Below are positions 44,272-53,308 of a stretch of DNA of 64,000 nt, piece by piece (the stretch's first letter is position 1; each line of letters starts with the position of its first letter). The translations under genes and the position numbers were made by a program. Origin of the DNA: CAYNST01 sp964434105. GTDB lineage: Bacteria; Pseudomonadota; Gammaproteobacteria; Pseudomonadales; Cellvibrionaceae. Under the pieces are notes generated by a model. The model saw nothing but the letters and a program-made list of their open reading frames with translations, did not search any database and was not told the DNA's origin. Where the stretch lies: NCBI GenBank assembly GCA_964434105.1, contig CAYSTJ010000007.1, positions 34,009-98,008 on the forward strand, in the 5' to 3' direction.

Positions 44272-45804
44272 ATGAATAAAAATTTGAACATACCGCTCTG
44301 GCTGGCAGCGCTGCTGGCGCCACTGGCGGGTGTACTCGTGCCGCTGACGCTGGCCCCCTACGATATATGGCCACTCGGGCTTTTGGGCGTTGGCCTGCTC
44401 GCCCTGATTACGCTCGGCCGCACCGGTAAGCAGTGTCTCTGGCTCGCCTTTCTTTTCGGAATGGGCATGTATGGCTTAGGTGCCAGCTGGGTTTTTGTCA
44501 GCATACATACCTTTGGAAACTCGCCAATCGGGCTGGCCCTGCTGTTGACCGCTTTGTTCGTCGCGGGCCTGTCGCTGGCGTTTTCTGTGCCTTTCTGGGT
44601 GTATGGTCGATGGTTATCCCGCCTGCCCCATACATTGCTGCTGGGCTTTCCCGCCGTATGGGCACTGGACGAGTGGATGCGGAGCTGGCTGCTCACCGGT
44701 TTTCCATGGCTGTACCTGGGTTACGGACATCTACAGACACCCCTGGCTGGCTGGGCGCCGATCCTGGGCGTCTTTGGCGTCGGCTTATCAACCGCGCTCA
44801 CCGCCTGCGTTGCGGTGCTCTGCCTGCGCGACGCCCTGACCCGGCGCTTCAGCCGTCAGGCACTGGCGGGGGTAGTCGCCGTAGCCCTTATCTGGGGCGG
44901 CGGCTTTGTTCTTACATCGCACGATTGGACCCGGCTGGATGAAAAACCCATTACAATCGGAATGGCACAACCCAGTATTCCGCAGGACCGGAAATGGGAC
45001 CCCGCCTTCCTGCCAGAAACATTTCGGATTTTCAGGTCGCTGTCGCGCGACCTCTGGCAATATGACTGGGTAATCTGGCCCGAGGCCGCCATCCCACTAA
45101 TGTATCACGAGGCGGAAAGCTCACTGGCCAACCTCGACGCACAGGCGCGCAAAACCAACAGCGTATTCATTACCGGCATCCTCTATGATGAACGGCAACC
45201 AGAGCGTTATTACAACAGCATATTGGCGCTCGGTCATGGCTCGGGCATCGCCTATAAAACACGGCTGGTGCCTTTTGGGGAATACGTGCCGCTGGAGTCA
45301 CTGTTGCGCGGGCTGATCGAATTCTTCGATTTGCCGACATCCATCATTCATCCCGGCCCGGCCTATGAAAACGGGCTGCTGGCCGGCGAATACACCATCG
45401 CCCCGTCGATCTGCTATGAAGTGGTATACCCCGACCTGGTCGCCGAGAGAGCCGTAAACAGTCATGTACTACTGACAGTCAGTAACGACGCCTGGTTTGG
45501 TCGTTCGATCGGGCCGGTACAACATTTTCAGATGGCACAAATGCGGGCCCTGGAAGCAGGTCGCTACATGGTCCGCTCGACCAACAATGGCCTGAGCGGA
45601 ATTATCGACCCAAAGGGCAGGATTGTCGTTCAGAGCAATCGTTTTACCCGCGAATCGATCGCAGGCGAAGTTTATGCGGCTCACGGCAATACGCCGTTTC
45701 TGGTTTGGCGATCATGGCCCTCCGTGGCCCTGTGCCTTGCGATGCTTGCGCTGCTGTTGACGCTGTCACACCGGCGCCGGCTAAAAAACGACGCGCGTTA
45801 CTGA
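44272..45804 (+). CDS. lnt: Apolipoprotein N-acyltransferase Lnt
   Basis: Last enzyme of lipoprotein maturation, inner membrane, 510 residues. About six N-terminal transmembrane segments (10-200) are followed by the nitrilase-type domain and one C-terminal segment. Catalytic Glu is in WPEAAIPLMY, Lys in KTRLVPFGEYVP, Cys in SICYEVVYP. It starts 8 bp after corC and its 3' end overlaps dps by 7 bp. Confidence 0.97.
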   Translation: MNKNLNIPLWLAALLAPLAGVLVPLTLAPYDIWPLGLLGVGLLALITLGRTGKQCLWLAFLFGMGMYGLGASWVFVSIHTFGNSPIGLALLLTALFVAGLSLAFSVPFWVYGRWLSRLPHTLLLGFPAVWALDEWMRSWLLTGFPWLYLGYGHLQTPLAGWAPILGVFGVGLSTALTACVAVLCLRDALTRRFSRQALAGVVAVALIWGGGFVLTSHDWTRLDEKPITIGMAQPSIPQDRKWDPAFLPETFRIFRSLSRDLWQYDWVIWPEAAIPLMYHEAESSLANLDAQARKTNSVFITGILYDERQPERYYNSILALGHGSGIAYKTRLVPFGEYVPLESLLRGLIEFFDLPTSIIHPGPAYENGLLAGEYTIAPSICYEVVYPDLVAERAVNSHVLLTVSNDAWFGRSIGPVQHFQMAQMRALEAGRYMVRSTNNGLSGIIDPKGRIVVQSNRFTRESIAGEVYAAHGNTPFLVWRSWPSVALCLAMLALLLTLSHRRRLKNDARY

Positions 45805-46268
45805 CGGGTTGCGCGCAGCATCCAGGCTGTCTTTTCATGCAGTCGCATGCGGTCCGATACCAGAGAGGCCGTTGATTCGTCCTCTGCCTTCTGGGCCAGC
45901 GCGAGAACCGCTCTACAGGTTTTAACCACCTGCTCATGACTTCTGGTCAACACATCCACCATCTGTTCTGCCGGTGGCACACCTTCAACCTCCTCGATTG
46001 AAGACAACCCGGCCAGCGCCTTATAGGTACCCGGCGCAGGCACCCCCAAAGTGCGGATACGTTCCGCGATATCATCTACCGCCTCTGCCAGCTCGGTGTA
46101 ATGCTCCTCAAACATCAGGTGCAGCGGCCGGAACTGCGGACCCGTCACGTTCCAATGGAAATTATGGGTCTGCAGATACAGGGTGTAGCTATCCGCCAAC
46201 AATTTCTTCAAACCCTCGGCGATTTCAATCCGGTCTTCTTTCTCAATACCAATATCAATGTTTGACAT
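45798..46268 (-). CDS. dps: Dps-family ferritin-like protein
   Basis: 156 residues; ferroxidase-site residues in LQTHNFHWNVTGPQFRPLHLMFEEHYTELAEA region (His, then Asp/Glu). Stores iron and protects DNA in stationary phase and under oxidants. It has the four-helix pattern but a short N-terminal tail without lysines, so DNA binding may be weak. It is convergent with lnt. The 295 bp to the yebC-type gene hold both promoters; I see no recognisable operator. Confidence 0.93.
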   Translation of the reverse strand: MSNIDIGIEKEDRIEIAEGLKKLLADSYTLYLQTHNFHWNVTGPQFRPLHLMFEEHYTELAEAVDDIAERIRTLGVPAPGTYKALAGLSSIEEVEGVPPAEQMVDVLTRSHEQVVKTCRAVLALAQKAEDESTASLVSDRMRLHEKTAWMLRATRQ

Positions 46269-46563
46269 AATGATTCTCCCGTACTGGATAGTTAAATTCC
46301 GAAGCTCGGTCTCTCTATACGTGATCCGGTATATATCCGGTTAACCCATTCCCATGGTAACGCAAGCAGTAACAATAATAAATTCAATAATGGGCATCGA
46401 CCTGATTGCCCGGGGCTATACCTTCACTTTGCAAAATTTGCCCGACAAAATATCCAGACCGCCCCATTCTTTGGTCGAATTGCGTGTCGGAAGTATTCCT
46501 TACTGACCCAGAAACCCTATAATACTGCCGTCGATTCACAACAGGCTCTACAGGTGCATTTCC

Positions 46564-47283
46564 ATGGGAAGAACATTCGAAAATCGCAAGGCCGCCATGG
46601 CCAAAACCGCGAGTATGAAAACCAAGCTCTACTCCAAGTACGGTAAGGAGATTTATGTATGCGCCAAAAATGGGGGCACTGATCCCAGCGCCAACCTGAG
46701 CCTGCGGCGTCTGATTGAGAAAGCGAAGAAAGACCAGGTGCCCGGTCATATAATCGATAAAGCCCTCGACAAGGCCAGTGGTGCCGGCGGTGAGGACTAC
46801 GTAACGGTTCGCTTCGAAGGTTTTGGTCCGGCTAACTGCATGATTATCGTTGACTGTCTTACCGACAACAACAACCGTACATTCGGCGATGTGCGTACCT
46901 GCTTCAATAAGTGCAAAGCCAAAATCGGTGCCCAGGGCTCGGTTGCGCATATGTTCGATCATTGCGCGGTGTTTTCATTTGCCCACACTGATGAGGATGA
47001 AGTACTGGAAGCCCTGATGGAACGCGATGTGGATGTCACGGATATTGAACTGGAAGACGGGATGATGACGGTCATCGCCGCCCACACCGAATTCAACAGC
47101 GTCCGAACAGCGCTGCAGGATGCGTTTGGCGATATACAGTTTGAAATCGAAGAAATTACGTTTTTGCCCCAGACCCACACCGAACTCGCCGGCGAGGACG
47201 TTGAAACATTTGAAAAGCTGCTCCATCTGCTCAACGATTGTGACGATGTGCAGGAGGTTTACCATAACGCCCAAATCGCCTGA
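46564..47283 (+). CDS. YebC/PmpR-family protein, YeeN type
   Basis: 239 residues, MGRTFENRKAAMAKTASMKT is the YeeN-like start (instead of MAGHSKW of classical YebC). The rest has GGTDPSANLSLRRLIEKAKK, DCLTDNNNRTFGDVRTCFNK and the C-terminal EITFLPQTHTELAGED. YebC proteins bind DNA or help ribosomes at proline stretches; role here uncertain. Single gene. Confidence 0.92.
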   Translation: MGRTFENRKAAMAKTASMKTKLYSKYGKEIYVCAKNGGTDPSANLSLRRLIEKAKKDQVPGHIIDKALDKASGAGGEDYVTVRFEGFGPANCMIIVDCLTDNNNRTFGDVRTCFNKCKAKIGAQGSVAHMFDHCAVFSFAHTDEDEVLEALMERDVDVTDIELEDGMMTVIAAHTEFNSVRTALQDAFGDIQFEIEEITFLPQTHTELAGEDVETFEKLLHLLNDCDDVQEVYHNAQIA

Positions 47284-47508
47284 CGATACCGCCATGTCGA
47301 TCGCGCCACAGGGGAGCGGTTCAAATGCCGTTCCCGTCCGCATTTATCTAAACCTGCACATCTGCGTTAACAACGCCCGCTACAAACAACGGTTACGACG
47401 ACCCGCACGCCCGGCTGGATAATGCCGGGCTCCGTTGCCGTTCAAGCCAGACAACGCCGCCCGATGGCTGACAGAAAAATTGATTTCGTCCATACCATAC
47501 ATTCGGCG

Positions 47509-48108
47509 TCAGGATTGCAGCTCCTGAGGTGATGCCACGATAAGCTCCAGGGCCAGACGCAACAATGCCGCAACGCTCATGGCGTCGGTTATTTCACCGC
47601 TCATCACCATGGCGACCGCATCTTCCAGTGGCAGTTTGCGAACCTCGATATCTTCACTGGCATCCAGTGCCTGCTGGCCCGCAGACAGTCCGGTCGCCAC
47701 ATAAATCACGCCCGCTTCGTCGGTAACGGAATTGGAAGTATGCAGGCGCATCAGCTCCCTGAAGTTCTCGGCTTTCAACCCCACTTCCTCCTCGAGTTCC
47801 CGCGCAGCGCAGCGTGCCGGATCCTCGCCGGCGGGGGCGCCGCCTTCGGGAATTTCCCAGGTATGATGGTCCAGGGTATAGCGGCTCTGCCGTACCAGCC
47901 AGGTGTTGTGATTTTCATCCAGCGGCACAACGCCGACAGCCGTCCCACGAAAATGCACAAGACCGTAGATACCCTCGCTGCCGGAGGGCGTCAATACGTC
48001 CTCGTGAAACACCTGTATCCACGGGTTCTCGTAAACAAGTTCGGAAGACAGGCGCTGCCAGCCTCCGGCCTTGAGCAGCGGGGGGTTGTCGATCTGCTTG
48101 GTGGGCAT
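47509..48108 (-). CDS. NUDIX hydrolase, ADP-ribose pyrophosphatase-like
   Basis: 199 residues from the ATG at 48108, with AAGAGAG upstream. The Nudix box is complete: GGAPAGE, seven residues, RELEEEVGL. Upstream WEIPEGG and downstream SNSVTDEAGVIYVATGLSAG fit ADP-ribose pyrophosphatases. The exact substrate cannot be told. Confidence 0.88.
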   Translation of the reverse strand: MPTKQIDNPPLLKAGGWQRLSSELVYENPWIQVFHEDVLTPSGSEGIYGLVHFRGTAVGVVPLDENHNTWLVRQSRYTLDHHTWEIPEGGAPAGEDPARCAARELEEEVGLKAENFRELMRLHTSNSVTDEAGVIYVATGLSAGQQALDASEDIEVRKLPLEDAVAMVMSGEITDAMSVAALLRLALELIVASPQELQS

Positions 48109-48190
48109 GGCATACTCTCTTGTTGGGCGATTATTGAATTGCGGATCGGAAAGGTACACCAGACCTCGAAAAAGCGCCACCGCCCGAATG

Positions 48191-49123
48191 TTATTGACCG
48201 ATGGTGTTTACCATAAGCGCCCGTAGCTTGCGCAACAGATCTGCGGACATATTACCTTCGCCCCGCAGAAAGTCCTGCACTTCCTCATCTTCCATCAGCG
48301 ACTTCAACGACTCATCATTGCGGATTTCATCGACCCGGTTCCAGATGTCCACCGTGTATTCTGCCAATTGACCATCAGACCATTCGACCCCACTGCGTTC
48401 CAGGGTCCGGGCGAGGTCCTGCACCGCCGGCGAACGGACAAGGTTACGAAAACCGGGACTGGCCTGAACGGCTTCCACATCCCTCGACTGCACCATGGCG
48501 GCAAACTCACGATCATTAACCATTTGCTGAAATTCCCGTGACTGGATCGCTCCCTGCAACCCCTGCAGTAACTCCGTCGGGCGCTCGGCCATGGCCCGGG
48601 TCAATTGCAGCGCAGGCACCGGCGCACCGGCCTGTCGTGCATTCCATTCCAGCAAGCGGCCCACGAATTTTCGGGCCAGTGAAACCAGTGGCGACGTCTC
48701 TTCATAATTCACGGCCTCTCCCCGCGCCAGTGCCAGATTCTCCAGCGTAAAAGAGGCGCCCCAGACAATAAACATTCCCAGAAGCCCACCGTAGAAAAGC
48801 CCGGTCATCAAACCGCCCACACGGTTCAAAAGCGGATTTCCGACAGGGATAGTCCGCAACAGCATTAACAGCACCAGACGCAGAACAAACCCGCTCACCA
48901 CAAACAGTGCTGACGCGACCACCACCAGCAGAATGCCCTCGGGAAGGTCAGGTTGCCAGCGTTCGCGCACCAGCTGGAGTACGGGCCCGGCGAGACTTGC
49001 AGATATCCAATAAGCACCGATCATTGACAGCAGGCCAGCCAGTGACCGCCACAGACCGCGCAGGAAGCCGACACCGGCAAACAGTGCCAGCCAGACAATG
49101 GCGGCCAGATTAAGATATTCCAT
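48191..49123 (-). CDS. CvpA-family membrane protein, long form
   Basis: 310 residues, about twice the usual CvpA length. Four N-terminal transmembrane segments within 1-165 (LAAIVWLALFAGVGFLRGLW, ALFVVSGFVLRLVLLMLL, LFYGGLLGMFIVWGASF). The C-terminal 140 residues are soluble, rich in helices (REFQQMVNDREFAAMVQSRD), with short repeats of the (R/N)xxFxxMVxxR type, and are not part of CvpA. CvpA is linked to cell envelope and colicin V release in E. coli. It runs opposite to gcvP. Confidence 0.75.
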   Translation of the reverse strand: MEYLNLAAIVWLALFAGVGFLRGLWRSLAGLLSMIGAYWISASLAGPVLQLVRERWQPDLPEGILLVVVASALFVVSGFVLRLVLLMLLRTIPVGNPLLNRVGGLMTGLFYGGLLGMFIVWGASFTLENLALARGEAVNYEETSPLVSLARKFVGRLLEWNARQAGAPVPALQLTRAMAERPTELLQGLQGAIQSREFQQMVNDREFAAMVQSRDVEAVQASPGFRNLVRSPAVQDLARTLERSGVEWSDGQLAEYTVDIWNRVDEIRNDESLKSLMEDEEVQDFLRGEGNMSADLLRKLRALMVNTIGQ

Positions 49124-49243
49124 ATTTTCTCCGTTTATTATTATCGCCCGGTTAAATTTCCCGTGCTCCGGCAGTCAGACCCACGACACTTCTGGTAACA
49201 TACGCGCCCTTTCCAACCCCCTGGTTTTTTCGGTAGATATATT

Positions 49244-52150
49244 ATGCCCACCATTGCCCCGCCCCTGTCCGCCCTGAACAACGACCGTGATTTTATCGCC
49301 CGCCATATCGGGCCCGACAGCGGCGAAACCGACGCCATGCTGGCCACCCTGGGCAAAGCCGACCTCGATGAACTGATCCGGCAGACCGTCCCGGAGAACA
49401 TCGCGCTGCAGGGCGCTCTGGCGCTCTCGGCACCCGTCAGTGAAAGCGACGCACTCTCCCGGCTCAAGGCCATCGCCAGCCAGAACCGCGTGTTCAAAAG
49501 CTATATCGGCATGGGCTATCACGGCACAATACTGCCGAACGTCTTATTGCGCAACGTACTGGAAAATCCGGGCTGGTATACCGCTTACACTCCATACCAG
49601 CCGGAAATCGCCCAGGGGCGCCTCGACGGCCTGCTGAACTATCAGCAGATGATTACCGACATGACTGGCATGGAGATGGCCAATGCCAGCCTGCTGGACG
49701 AAGGAACTGCCGCCGCCGAAGCCATGGCCATGTGCAAGCGGGTCAGCCGCAAAAGCCAGTGCAACCGCTTTTTTATCAGTGACGATGTCCACCCGCAAAC
49801 CATGGCCGTGGTTAAAACACGCGCTGAACACTTTGGTTTCGACATCGTGATTGGCAGGGCAGACAGGGATTTCGCAACGGGTGACAGTGATGACAGCGGA
49901 TTCTTCGGTGCCCTGCTGCAGTACCCCGGCACCACTGGCGAAATCCGGAACCTTGAACCCCAGATCGATGCCCTGCATGCGACGGGCGCGCTGGCTATTG
50001 TTGCCGCCGACCTGCTCAGCCTGGCGCTGCTGAAAGCCCCGGGCGAGATGGGCGCCGACATGGTTGTAGGCTCCAACCAGCGATTCGGTATCCCCATGGG
50101 TTTCGGCGGACCGCACGCCGGCTATTTTGCGTTCAGAGAAACGCATAAGCGCGCGGCGCCGGGGCGTATTATCGGCGTTTCCCGCGACGTCCGTGGCAAA
50201 CTCGCGCTGCGCATGGCCATGCAGACCCGCGAGCAACATATCCGCCGCGAAAAAGCCAACTCCAACATCTGTACATCACAGGTGCTGCTGGCACTGTTGA
50301 GTGCATTCTACGCGATGTATCACGGTCCACAGGGTATCAGGCGCATCGCCCAGCGTGTGCACCTGCTGACCGGCATACTGGCAGAGGGACTGCTGGCGCA
50401 AGGCTATCGTCTGCGTCACACGGCATTTTTTGACACCGTCATCATCGAAACCGACGACAATCAGAATGCGCTTTATGAGCGGGCGCAGGAAAAGGCCATC
50501 AACCTGCGTAAAGTCGGCAAGTCGGCACTCGGGATCAGCCTGGACGAAACCACCCGCAGTGAGGATATCGAAACACTGCTGAATATATTCGCCGGCGGCA
50601 AACATGCGCAGGACATGACATCACTCGAAGATAAAGCCCGGCAGCAGACACGCATCCCCACCACCAATCTGCGTCAGTCCGACTATCTGACGCACCCGGT
50701 TTTCAATACCTGGCATTCCGAAACCGAAATGCTGCGTTATCTGAAACGGCAGGAAAGCCGGGATATCGCCCTGAATCATGCCATGATCCCGCTGGGTTCC
50801 TGCACCATGAAACTCAATGCCACGGCCGAAATGATTCCGATTACCTGGCCGGAATTTGCCAACATGCATCCCTTCGCGCCCATCGAACAGGCCCAGGGCT
50901 ATATGCAACTGTTCGAAGATCTGCAGGACATGCTGAAGGCCTGTACCGGTTTTGATGCAATCAGCCTGCAGCCCAACGCCGGCTCCCAGGGCGAATACGC
51001 CGGGCTGGTCGCGATCCGAAAATACTATCAGGCCCGCGGAGAAACCGGTCGTAATATCTGCCTGATCCCCGCCTCGGCGCACGGTACCAACCCGGCATCT
51101 GCCAATATGGTAGGCATGAAAGTGGTGGTTATCGCCTGCGATGCCAAAGGCAATGTCGATATTGATGACCTGCGGCAGAAGCTGGACACGCTCGGTGAAC
51201 AGGTTGCCGCCCTGATGGTGACCTACCCGTCGACCCATGGTGTGTTTGAAGAAGATATCCGGGAAGTCTGCAGCCTGATCCACGCCGCTGGCGGTCAGGT
51301 CTATATTGACGGCGCCAATATGAACGCCATGGTCGGTCTCGCCGCGCCCGGCCTGTTCGGCGGTGACGTATCCCACCTCAACCTGCACAAGACATTCTGC
51401 ATACCGCACGGCGGCGGTGGCCCAGGCATGGGCCCTATCGGTGTTAAAGACCATCTGGCCCCCTACCTGCCCGCCCACCCGGTCCAGCCGGTGCCCGGTA
51501 CCAACGTGGAAAACGGCACAATCTCCGCCGCCCCCTGGGGCAGCGCCAGCATCCTGCCCATCTGCTGGATGTACATTCGCATGATGGGTGCAGAGGGGAT
51601 GCAGCGCGCCAGTGAAATCGCCATTCTGAACGCCAACTATGTTGCTGCCCGTTTACAGGACCACTATCCGATTCTGTATACCGGACGGCAGGGCAATGTG
51701 GCGCATGAATGTCTGCTGGACCTGCGCCCACTCAAGGAAAGCAGCGGCGTCACCGAAGAAGACATTGCCAAACGCCTGATGGATTACGGGTTTCACGCGC
51801 CCACCATGTCATTCCCGGTGGCCGGCACCCTGATGATCGAACCCACAGAAAGCGAAAGCAAAGCCGAACTGGACCGCTTCTGCGACGCCATGATTCAGAT
51901 ACGTCAGGAAATCGCGCAGGTGGAGTCCGGCGAATACCCGGTCGATAACAACCCCCTGAAAAACGCGCCGCATACGCTCGACGACGTGATGGATGAGCAG
52001 TGGACCCGCCCCTACAGCAAGGAAACAGCGGCCCGACCGCTGCCCTACCTGCAGCAATATAAGGTATGGCCGGCAGTGAACCGCATCGATAATGTCTATG
52101 GTGACCGCAATTTGATCTGCTCGTGTCCGGGGATTGAGGCGTATACATAA
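49244..52150 (+). CDS. gcvP: Glycine dehydrogenase (decarboxylating), P protein
   Basis: P protein of the glycine cleavage system, 968 residues, complete. The PLP lysine is Lys716 in HLNLHKTFCIPHGGGGPG. Other marks: YTPYQPEIAQGRLDGLLNYQ, SNQRFGIPMGFGGPHAGYFA, AHGTNPASANM, and a normal C-terminus. T and H protein genes are not next to it. No glycine riboswitch seen in the 120-bp leader. Confidence 0.98.
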   Translation: MPTIAPPLSALNNDRDFIARHIGPDSGETDAMLATLGKADLDELIRQTVPENIALQGALALSAPVSESDALSRLKAIASQNRVFKSYIGMGYHGTILPNVLLRNVLENPGWYTAYTPYQPEIAQGRLDGLLNYQQMITDMTGMEMANASLLDEGTAAAEAMAMCKRVSRKSQCNRFFISDDVHPQTMAVVKTRAEHFGFDIVIGRADRDFATGDSDDSGFFGALLQYPGTTGEIRNLEPQIDALHATGALAIVAADLLSLALLKAPGEMGADMVVGSNQRFGIPMGFGGPHAGYFAFRETHKRAAPGRIIGVSRDVRGKLALRMAMQTREQHIRREKANSNICTSQVLLALLSAFYAMYHGPQGIRRIAQRVHLLTGILAEGLLAQGYRLRHTAFFDTVIIETDDNQNALYERAQEKAINLRKVGKSALGISLDETTRSEDIETLLNIFAGGKHAQDMTSLEDKARQQTRIPTTNLRQSDYLTHPVFNTWHSETEMLRYLKRQESRDIALNHAMIPLGSCTMKLNATAEMIPITWPEFANMHPFAPIEQAQGYMQLFEDLQDMLKACTGFDAISLQPNAGSQGEYAGLVAIRKYYQARGETGRNICLIPASAHGTNPASANMVGMKVVVIACDAKGNVDIDDLRQKLDTLGEQVAALMVTYPSTHGVFEEDIREVCSLIHAAGGQVYIDGANMNAMVGLAAPGLFGGDVSHLNLHKTFCIPHGGGGPGMGPIGVKDHLAPYLPAHPVQPVPGTNVENGTISAAPWGSASILPICWMYIRMMGAEGMQRASEIAILNANYVAARLQDHYPILYTGRQGNVAHECLLDLRPLKESSGVTEEDIAKRLMDYGFHAPTMSFPVAGTLMIEPTESESKAELDRFCDAMIQIRQEIAQVESGEYPVDNNPLKNAPHTLDDVMDEQWTRPYSKETAARPLPYLQQYKVWPAVNRIDNVYGDRNLICSCPGIEAYT

Positions 52151-52196
52151 GCCGCTGCGGGCCTTCAACGGCTTACGCAATAGCGACAGCTGGGGT

Positions 52197-52239
52197 GGGT
52201 CAAAATTAATGGCCAGAAGTAGGTCAGATTTAAATGGCC
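52197..52239 (+). repeat. Two imperfect 18-bp direct repeats, possible IS21-type end
   Basis: GGGTCAAAATTAATGGCC (52197-52214) and GGTCAGATTTAAATGGCC (52222-52239) are direct repeats 25 bp apart. Multiple end repeats of the GGTCAAATTT...GGCC kind are known for IS21-family elements. No transposase is present, so if real this is a solo remnant. Tentative. Confidence 0.4.
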
Positions 52240-52287
52240 ATTAACAACCGGCAAGCGCATCAAAATGAACCGTGCTCGCCGGCGCTT

Positions 52288-52489
52288 TCAAAGCCTGGAG
52301 GGATCCGTTGGCCGCATCACACACAACCCCTTAGGTATGCCGCTGGAGCGGCTTTCGGTGAGGTACGGCTCTTTCAAAAACTTGCCAATACGGCGGTTAC
52401 AGTAGCGGCCGCTGACGGTGCGGCCAGCCCGTAAGCCTTCCATGCGGATGGAGCGACCCAGACCGGAAAAGCTGAACACCAGCAGCTTC
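52288..52489 (-). pseudogene. C-terminal fragment of an AAA_4/HATPase_c_4-type regulator
   Basis: On the minus strand, downstream of the 58-residue gene, the translation reads LLVFSFSGLGRSIRMEGLRA and YCNRRIGKFLKEPYLTESRS, then SGIPKGL. This matches the end of proteins with an AlbA_2/AAA_4 N-terminus and HATPase_c_4 C-terminus (usual form RNRRIGEFLKELDLTEGR-GTGIPKIL). Only about 65 residues remain and the frame runs out at once. Part of the debris in 52190-53265. Confidence 0.6.
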
Positions 52490-52666
52490 TTACCGCTTTT
52501 GAATTGGCGCATCATCACCCACAAAAACGGGTTTGCCATTCTGCCAAATCACGGCGTACTGGCCCAGCCGCCTCTTTTTTTCCAGTGCTTCGGCTACAGA
52601 TTGTCGCAGAGATTCCAGCATCAATTGCCCTGCCTCAGAAACAGATGTGTTTTCAGCTTCTTTCAT
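52490..52666 (-). CDS. 58-residue partner protein of zeta-type toxin genes
   Basis: Sequence MKEAENTSVSEAGQLMLESL and on to KKRRLGQYAVIWQNGKPVFV then GDDAP. I recognise the pattern EAGQLMLESL-(7-12)-KRRLGQYAVIWQ-GKPV-IGDDAP as a small protein found beside COG4185 zeta-like ATPases. It is open and intact, with a stop inside the expected range. The start ATG overlaps the stop of the toxin relic (ATGA). Whether it is an antitoxin is inference from position only. Confidence 0.7.
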   Translation of the reverse strand: MKEAENTSVSEAGQLMLESLRQSVAEALEKKRRLGQYAVIWQNGKPVFVGDDAPIQKR

Positions 52667-53264
52667 TGTTCGACTCCGTTAAGTATTACCTCGTAACAGC
52701 CCTGGTCGATAACCTTACGGTTTGCACCCCGCTGCTCGAAAACCTGTGTTGGCTCGCCACCATCATTCATGAAACAAATACAGCAATCCACACGATGACT
52801 GAACGAATTGAGTGGTTATACACGCTTGCGCGGAAATCTACGCTCAATGTCGCCGAGGGGATATCGTGCCCGCCGTGTGCTACCCGCTCAGCCACGCGCA
52901 TCTTTGACATTTCCACATCGGGAAGCGCCAGATAAATAAGCTCAACCCGCCAGCCCTCCGTTCTCACCCGGTTAATTAAACGCAAATAACTTCGGCCAGA
53001 CAAGGTTGTTTCAAAGGCAAAATCTTCACCAGCGCTGATATACTCTTCGATCTCGTGCAGAAAAATTTTTGCTCTGGCCGCTAAAAGCTCCTTTTCCGGC
53101 GCCAGGGGCGATAGTCCGGCAACAATAAGGTCGGCGTTAATAACGTTTCTACAGCCCGCAACTTTTGGCGTTCCATTGATCATGTTATCGGGTGAGGCAA
53201 TTTCTTCTTTCATCCCGTAAACTTGGGCAAGAACGACGCACATATGGTCGATTTTTTTGCGCAA
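52663..53264 (-). pseudogene. Decayed zeta-type (COG4185) toxin ATPase
   Basis: The region encodes INADLIVAGLSPLAPEKE, GEDFAFETTLSGRSYLRLI and LIYLALPDVEMSKMRVAERV, then GGHDIP: hallmarks of zeta-like kinases. Three defects: the N-terminal Walker A (GxNGAGKT) is absent, with TPKVAGC joined directly to an unrelated start, which looks like a deletion of the ATP site; the frame shifts after HDIP (the GDIERRFPR block is in the next frame); and it shifts twice more around (S)VYN before NSFSHRVDCCICFMNDGGEP, which ends at the true stop overlapping the 58-residue gene. The product cannot be an active kinase. Confidence 0.8.
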
Positions 53265-53308
53265 CCCTATGCAGTAAGGCGCTAATCAGGATTTATACGG
53301 AGTCATTA

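Noticed and set aside
49124..49243. Glycine riboswitch before gcvP
   Set aside because: The 120-bp leader lacks the paired aptamer hallmarks; I see no such fold.
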